Shown piece by piece: positions 35,732 through 38,337 of a DNA stretch of 38,337 nt. Where the stretch lies: positions 1-38,337 of the forward strand of contig JANNHP010000399.1 in assembly GCA_031404455.1 (NCBI GenBank), written 5' to 3'. The notes beneath the pieces are model-generated. The model saw only the letters and a list, made by a program, of their open reading frames with translations, did no database searches and had not been told where the DNA came from. This stretch comes from JANNHP01 sp031404455 (GTDB taxonomy: Bacteria; Planctomycetota; JAJSAM01; JAJVHW01). Position 1 is the first letter of the stretch. Each line of letters begins with the position of its first letter. The translations under genes were made by a program, and so were the position numbers.

Positions 35732-35792
35732 GATGATCCGCCGTTTCCGAAACGCCCCCGGTGCCAAGTCCGCCGGGATACGAGGGATCATC
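35732..35792 (+). promoter_or_regulatory. rplM leader with inverted repeat covering the ribosome binding site
   Basis: GATGATCC (35732-35739) is perfectly complementary to GGATCATC (35785-35792). The right arm starts inside the GAGGG ribosome binding site and ends 2 nt before the rplM ATG, so pairing would hide the start. Ribosomal protein operons of this type are often self-regulated through the leader; L13 does so in E. coli. Confidence 0.45.
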
Positions 35793-35794
35793 CG

Positions 35795-36223
35795 ATGGGC
35801 AGCTACATGGCCAAGAAGGGCGAGAACCCGCGAGGCTGGCACGTCGTCGACGCCGAGAACCAGGTCGTCGGACGTCTCGCCACGCGGATCGCTCGCATCC
35901 TGATGGGCAAGCACCGTCCCCAGTACACGCCGCACGTGGACACCGGGGAGTTCGTCGTGGTCGTCAACGCAGCGAAGATCCGCTTCACGGGCCGCAAGCT
36001 CGACGGCAAGAAGTACTTCCGCTTCACCGGGTATCCGAGCGGCCTGCGCTCGACGACCGCCCGCGTGATGCTGGAAAAGAAGCCCGAGGACGTCATCTAC
36101 CTCGCGACGCGCCGCATGCTGCCGAAGACGAAGCTCGGCAAGCAGATGATCCGCAAGCTGAAGGTCTACGCCGGAGCGGACCATCCGCACCAGGCGCAGA
36201 TGCCCGCTCCCCTTTCGTTCTGA
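35795..36223 (+). CDS. rplM: 50S ribosomal protein L13
   Basis: L13 is an early-assembly protein of the large subunit that binds 23S rRNA. It has 142 residues from ATG 35795, the same length as in E. coli. Motifs: WHVVDAENQVVGRLATRIA, MGKHRPQYTPHVDTGEFVVV, NAAKIRFTGRK and GYPSGLRS, with RMLPKTKLGKQMIRKLKVY near the end. A second ATG at 35807 is possible, but MGSYMAKKGE fits the family N-terminus. rpsI follows after 40 nt in the usual order. Confidence 0.97.
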   Translation: MGSYMAKKGENPRGWHVVDAENQVVGRLATRIARILMGKHRPQYTPHVDTGEFVVVVNAAKIRFTGRKLDGKKYFRFTGYPSGLRSTTARVMLEKKPEDVIYLATRRMLPKTKLGKQMIRKLKVYAGADHPHQAQMPAPLSF

Positions 36224-36263
36224 TCCTCCGACCCCGACCCAACCGACCGACCGAAGGCAACCC

Positions 36264-36749
36264 ATGAGCACCGAAGAGACCGCCCCCGCCCCGATCGCCG
36301 TGGACGTGGCACCCGTGCCGGAGCCCGCGGCGCTTCCCGCCGCCCCGACGAACATCACGAAAGAGAACCCGCTCTGCACCGTCGGCCGCAGGAAGTCGGC
36401 GCAGGCGCGCGTCCGCATCCACCCGGGCGAAGGCAAGGTCAAGGTCAACGGCCGTACGCTCGAGAAGTACTTCAGCCTCTCGGTCGACTGCACGACGGCC
36501 CTGCGTCCGCTCACGATGACCGGCGCCGCGAAGAAGTACGACGTGACCGTGAACGTGAAGGGCGGCGGACCGACCGGCCAGGCCGACGCGATCGCGCTCG
36601 GACTCGCCCGCGCCATCTGCATCCTCGAGCCCGTGACGCACCGCGCGATGCGCGACTCCGGCCTCCTCACGCGCGACGCGCGCGTGAAGGAGCGCAAGAA
36701 GTACGGCCGTCGCGGCGCCCGCCGCGGCTTCCAGTTCAGCAAGCGCTGA
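36264..36749 (+). CDS. rpsI: 30S ribosomal protein S9 with N-terminal extension
   Basis: S9 contacts the P-site tRNA with its C-terminal tail. The product has 161 residues against about 130 in E. coli; the extra 35 at the N-terminus are Ala/Pro/Glu-rich (APAPIAVDVAPVPEPAALPA). The body has VGRRKSAQARVRI, GGGPTGQADAIALGLARA, LTRDARVKERKKYG and the conserved end QFSKR. The last two codons and the stop lie in the left arm of a large hairpin. Confidence 0.97.
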   Translation: MSTEETAPAPIAVDVAPVPEPAALPAAPTNITKENPLCTVGRRKSAQARVRIHPGEGKVKVNGRTLEKYFSLSVDCTTALRPLTMTGAAKKYDVTVNVKGGGPTGQADAIALGLARAICILEPVTHRAMRDSGLLTRDARVKERKKYGRRGARRGFQFSKR

Positions 36750-36813
36750 ACGCTCGGGCGCGCCGGCACCTCGTCGAGTTCGGGCTCTCGCTGCGCCCGA
36801 GCGTCCAGCGCTT
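36741..36813 (+). terminator. 21-bp hairpin overlapping the rpsI stop codon
   Basis: Left arm 36741-36761 (starts AAGCGCTGAACGCTCGGG) and right arm 36793-36813 pair over 21 bp with a single mismatch, around a 31-nt loop. The rpsI stop (36747-36749) is inside the left arm. The right arm is followed by GTTAT, a weak T-run, and then the ribosome binding site of mobA. It very likely ends the rplM-rpsI transcript. Confidence 0.7.
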
Positions 36814-36832
36814 GTTATAGGCTGGAGTCAAG

Positions 36833-37687
36833 ATGAACGACGTCCCGGCGGCGCGCGGCGCGGTCGTCCTTTGCGGGGGACGGAGCACCCGTATGGGTCG
36901 CGACAAGGCGACGCTGCCGTTCGGACCCGAGACGTTGCTCCAGCGCGTGGTCCGCCGCGTCGCGACGTCCGTCGACGACCTCGTCGTCGTCGCCCGTCCG
37001 GGACAGGACCTCCCGCCGCTGCCCGACGTGGTCCGCGTCGCGCGCGACGAGGTCCTCGACCAAGGCCCGATCGGCGGACTCGCTCCGGGCCTCGCCGCGA
37101 GTCGCGCCGACGCGGTGTTCGTCACGGCCTGTGACGCCCCGTTCGTCGGCGCGGCCGTGATCGGCCTCCTGTTCGAGCGTCTCGGGACGAACTCGATCGC
37201 CGTCGCCGAGACCGAGGGCTTCGCGCAACCGCTCTGCGCGGTCTATCGCACGTCGGTCGTCGCGGAGGTCGAGAAACTCCTCGCCGCGGGGCGGTTGCGT
37301 CCCGCGTTCCTCTTCGACGTGGTCCCGACGGTGAGGGTGACGGAGCCGGAGCTTCGCGCCGTCGATCCGGACCTCGCCGCGTTCATGAACTGCAACACGC
37401 CGGAGGCCTACGACGCCGCGCTTGCGCGCCGCGCGCCGCTCGTCCGCGTGGAACTCTACGACGTCGCCCGGCGTCTCGCGGGCCGCGAACGGATCGACGT
37501 GGACGCCGCGACGCTCGGCGACGCAGTGCGGGAGTTGTCGCTCGCGTGTCCGGCACTCGGGCGCGAACTCGTCGCGGCCTCGCACTGGCGCTTCAGCTTG
37601 GGCGGCGACCGGTTCATCGACGATCCGACGACGCCGCTCGCGGACGGGGATTCGCTGCTGATCCTGTCAGCGCAGGCGGGAGGGTGA
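36833..37687 (+). CDS. MobA-MoaD fusion protein (molybdenum cofactor)
   Basis: Residues 1-200 are MobA, the molybdenum cofactor guanylyltransferase: LCGGRSTRMGRDKATLPF (13-30, with CGG where AGG is usual), DQGPIGGL, VTACDAPF (Mg/GTP site) and FAQPLCAVY. Residues 203-284 have the beta-grasp pattern of MoaD/ThiS: VRVELYDVARRLAG, a middle helix (AVRELSLACPALG), LADGDSLLIL, and the C-terminus AQAGG, the free Gly-Gly needed for thiocarboxylation. MoaD carries the sulfur for molybdopterin synthase. The two activities act at different ends of the pathway. ATG 36833 has GGAG 6 nt upstream. No other moa/moe genes are in the window. Confidence 0.85.
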   Translation: MNDVPAARGAVVLCGGRSTRMGRDKATLPFGPETLLQRVVRRVATSVDDLVVVARPGQDLPPLPDVVRVARDEVLDQGPIGGLAPGLAASRADAVFVTACDAPFVGAAVIGLLFERLGTNSIAVAETEGFAQPLCAVYRTSVVAEVEKLLAAGRLRPAFLFDVVPTVRVTEPELRAVDPDLAAFMNCNTPEAYDAALARRAPLVRVELYDVARRLAGRERIDVDAATLGDAVRELSLACPALGRELVAASHWRFSLGGDRFIDDPTTPLADGDSLLILSAQAGG

Positions 37688-37690
37688 GGA

Positions 37691-37873
37691 GGCGCGCCGC
37701 AGGCGCGCCGACGAACGGGCATGGTCCGGACGAAGGACGGAGCCCGACTCGCCAGTGGCGAGTTGGGCAATGCCCCGGGTCCGGCAACGACTTCGAGCAG
37801 GATGTCACGGGCCTCGCGTGACAGGTTTCCTGCCGAAGTCGTCCGGACGAGGAGGCGCGCCGACTTCGGCGCG
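37691..37873. repeat. structured multi-hairpin repeat, copy B
   Basis: The architecture is the same as at 9886-10122. H1: GGCGCGCC (37691-37698) with GGCGCGCC (37702-37709). Identical 34-nt block at 37709-37742. H2: GGGCAT (37717-37722) with ATGCCC (37770-37775); inner 12-bp stem GCCCGACTCGCC (37742-37753) with GGCGAGTTGGGC (37757-37768). H3: ACGACTTCG (37787-37795) with CGAAGTCGT (37834-37842), GCAGGA/TCCTGC, GTCACG/CGTGAC. It ends with CCGGACGAGG and a last hairpin CGCGCCG/CGGCGCG (37856-37873). It begins 4 nt after the mobA-moaD stop codon. Confidence 0.8.
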
Positions 37874-37898
37874 TAGCCGGCGCGGAAGGGAACGGTCC

Positions 37899-38192
37899 TC
37901 ACGCTGTAGCGATCGGAGCCGATGCCGCGCAATGGATCCGCCGCCATCTCCTCCGCTCGACCTGGAAGAAGAGGACCGGCAGGAAGACGTCGATGACCTC
38001 GTCGGCGAGGAGCATGCCGTTCTCGCTCTTGATCATCGAGGGGCCCTCGACGACCCGCACGTCGGCGACCTCGCCGAGTTCGACTTGGAAGCGCGGTTCG
38101 AAGGCCTCCGACCCGTCGCCGCTCGAGGACGCGAAGGCGGACATCGACGGCATGGGCGTTTTCCCTAAATATTTGAGTGGTTGAGGTTCCAC
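37899..38192 (-). pseudogene. remnant resembling a CusA/CzcA-type RND efflux pump
   Basis: The open frame runs 97 residues from GTG 38192 to TGA 37899, with the high third-position GC of real genes on this strand. The middle part, VELGEVADVRVVEGPSMIKS then ENGML, matches my memory of the LGxxADxxxxxGPxMIKSEN segment in the periplasmic domain of heavy-metal RND transporters, proteins of over 1000 residues. Sequence on both sides does not continue the family: the part after ENGML drifts into VFLPVLFFQVERRRW and ends. No partner genes are seen. It is best read as a decayed fragment, possibly left by a rearrangement near the repeat. A small intact gene is the alternative. Confidence 0.45.
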
Positions 38193-38337
38193 TCTAACGG
38201 GTTTCGAGTTTCCAAGCTAAACTGATCGAGGGGAGAATGGCCCGCTCGCGTGCCGGGGGACCGGCGGGTGCTGATGATTGACGCGATGATGCGGCGCCAT
38301 GGTCCGGTGGGCTTTGACGACACTTCGCTTTCTCTTT
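38193..38337. other. window end: AT-richer spacer, possible start of a + strand gene
   Basis: From 38160 to 38230 the DNA is clearly AT-richer than the rest, with a small inverted repeat GAGTGG/CCACTC (38175-38180 and 38189-38194) and TAAACT at 38218, which could be a -10 box. A + strand frame is open from GTG 38268 (or ATG 38273) to the edge, but it has only about 23 codons and no clear ribosome binding site. Nothing firm can be called. Confidence 0.25.

Noticed and set aside
37993..38184. 63-codon + strand frame near the window end
   Set aside because: The codon pattern favours the - strand frame over the same bases, which also contains the RND-like motif.

Overview
The window is about 38 kb of very GC-rich, gene-dense bacterial chromosome with almost all genes on the + strand. 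It suggests a Gram-negative bacterium with a normal murein wall. There is a KDO transferase (LPS made), a near-complete division and cell wall (dcw) cluster with a MurE of the meso-DAP type, LspA, SecA with a zinc tail, and a type IV pilin-like protein. A lysine-rich DksA-like protein next to lspA, a zinc-ribbon protein of a type I associate with Planctomycetota, and the overall gene style make a Planctomycetota-like or neighbouring lineage my best guess. No rRNA is present to settle it.

Layout. 1-4.2 kb: end of a DUF1294 membrane protein, a small membrane protein, uvrC, a convergent xerD, and a divergent dksA-like gene. 4.4-6.8 kb: a coupled lspA-pyrD-response regulator operon. 6.9-12.7 kb: secA, then a 330-bp spacer filled by a structured repeat, then waaA-metK. 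12.9-14.3 kb: a pilin-like protein and a secreted protein closed by a classical terminator. 14.4-18.0 kb: dnaE on the - strand. 18.0-19.5 kb: a HEAT-repeat lipoprotein and a zinc-ribbon protein. 19.5-33.7 kb: a repeat-rich spacer with a textbook four-box MraZ operator, then mraZ-rsmH-ftsL-ftsI-murE-murF-mraY-ftsW-murG-murC-murB, an unknown 92-aa protein and a divergent FtsQ. murD is missing from its usual place and ddl, ftsA and ftsZ do not follow. 33.7-35.7 kb: an inverted-repeat element and two unknown envelope proteins. 35.8-36.8 kb: rplM-rpsI. 36.8-37.7 kb: a MobA-MoaD fusion. The last 0.6 kb holds a second copy of the structured repeat and a remnant resembling a heavy-metal RND efflux pump.

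Many neighbouring genes overlap by 4 nt (ATGA, GTGA, TTGA), so translational coupling is the rule. The wall genes run from nucleotide-linked precursors (MurB, MurC, MurE, MurF) through lipid I and II (MraY, MurG) to polymerisation and division (FtsW, FtsI, FtsL, FtsQ).

The most unusual material is non-coding. A multi-hairpin repeat family (9886-10122 and 37691-37873) shows compensatory base changes between copies, and both copies start 4 nt after a stop codon. Other long palindromes also begin in or beside stop codons (xerD, dksA, rpsI). Together they suggest a lineage-specific set of structured 3'-end elements.
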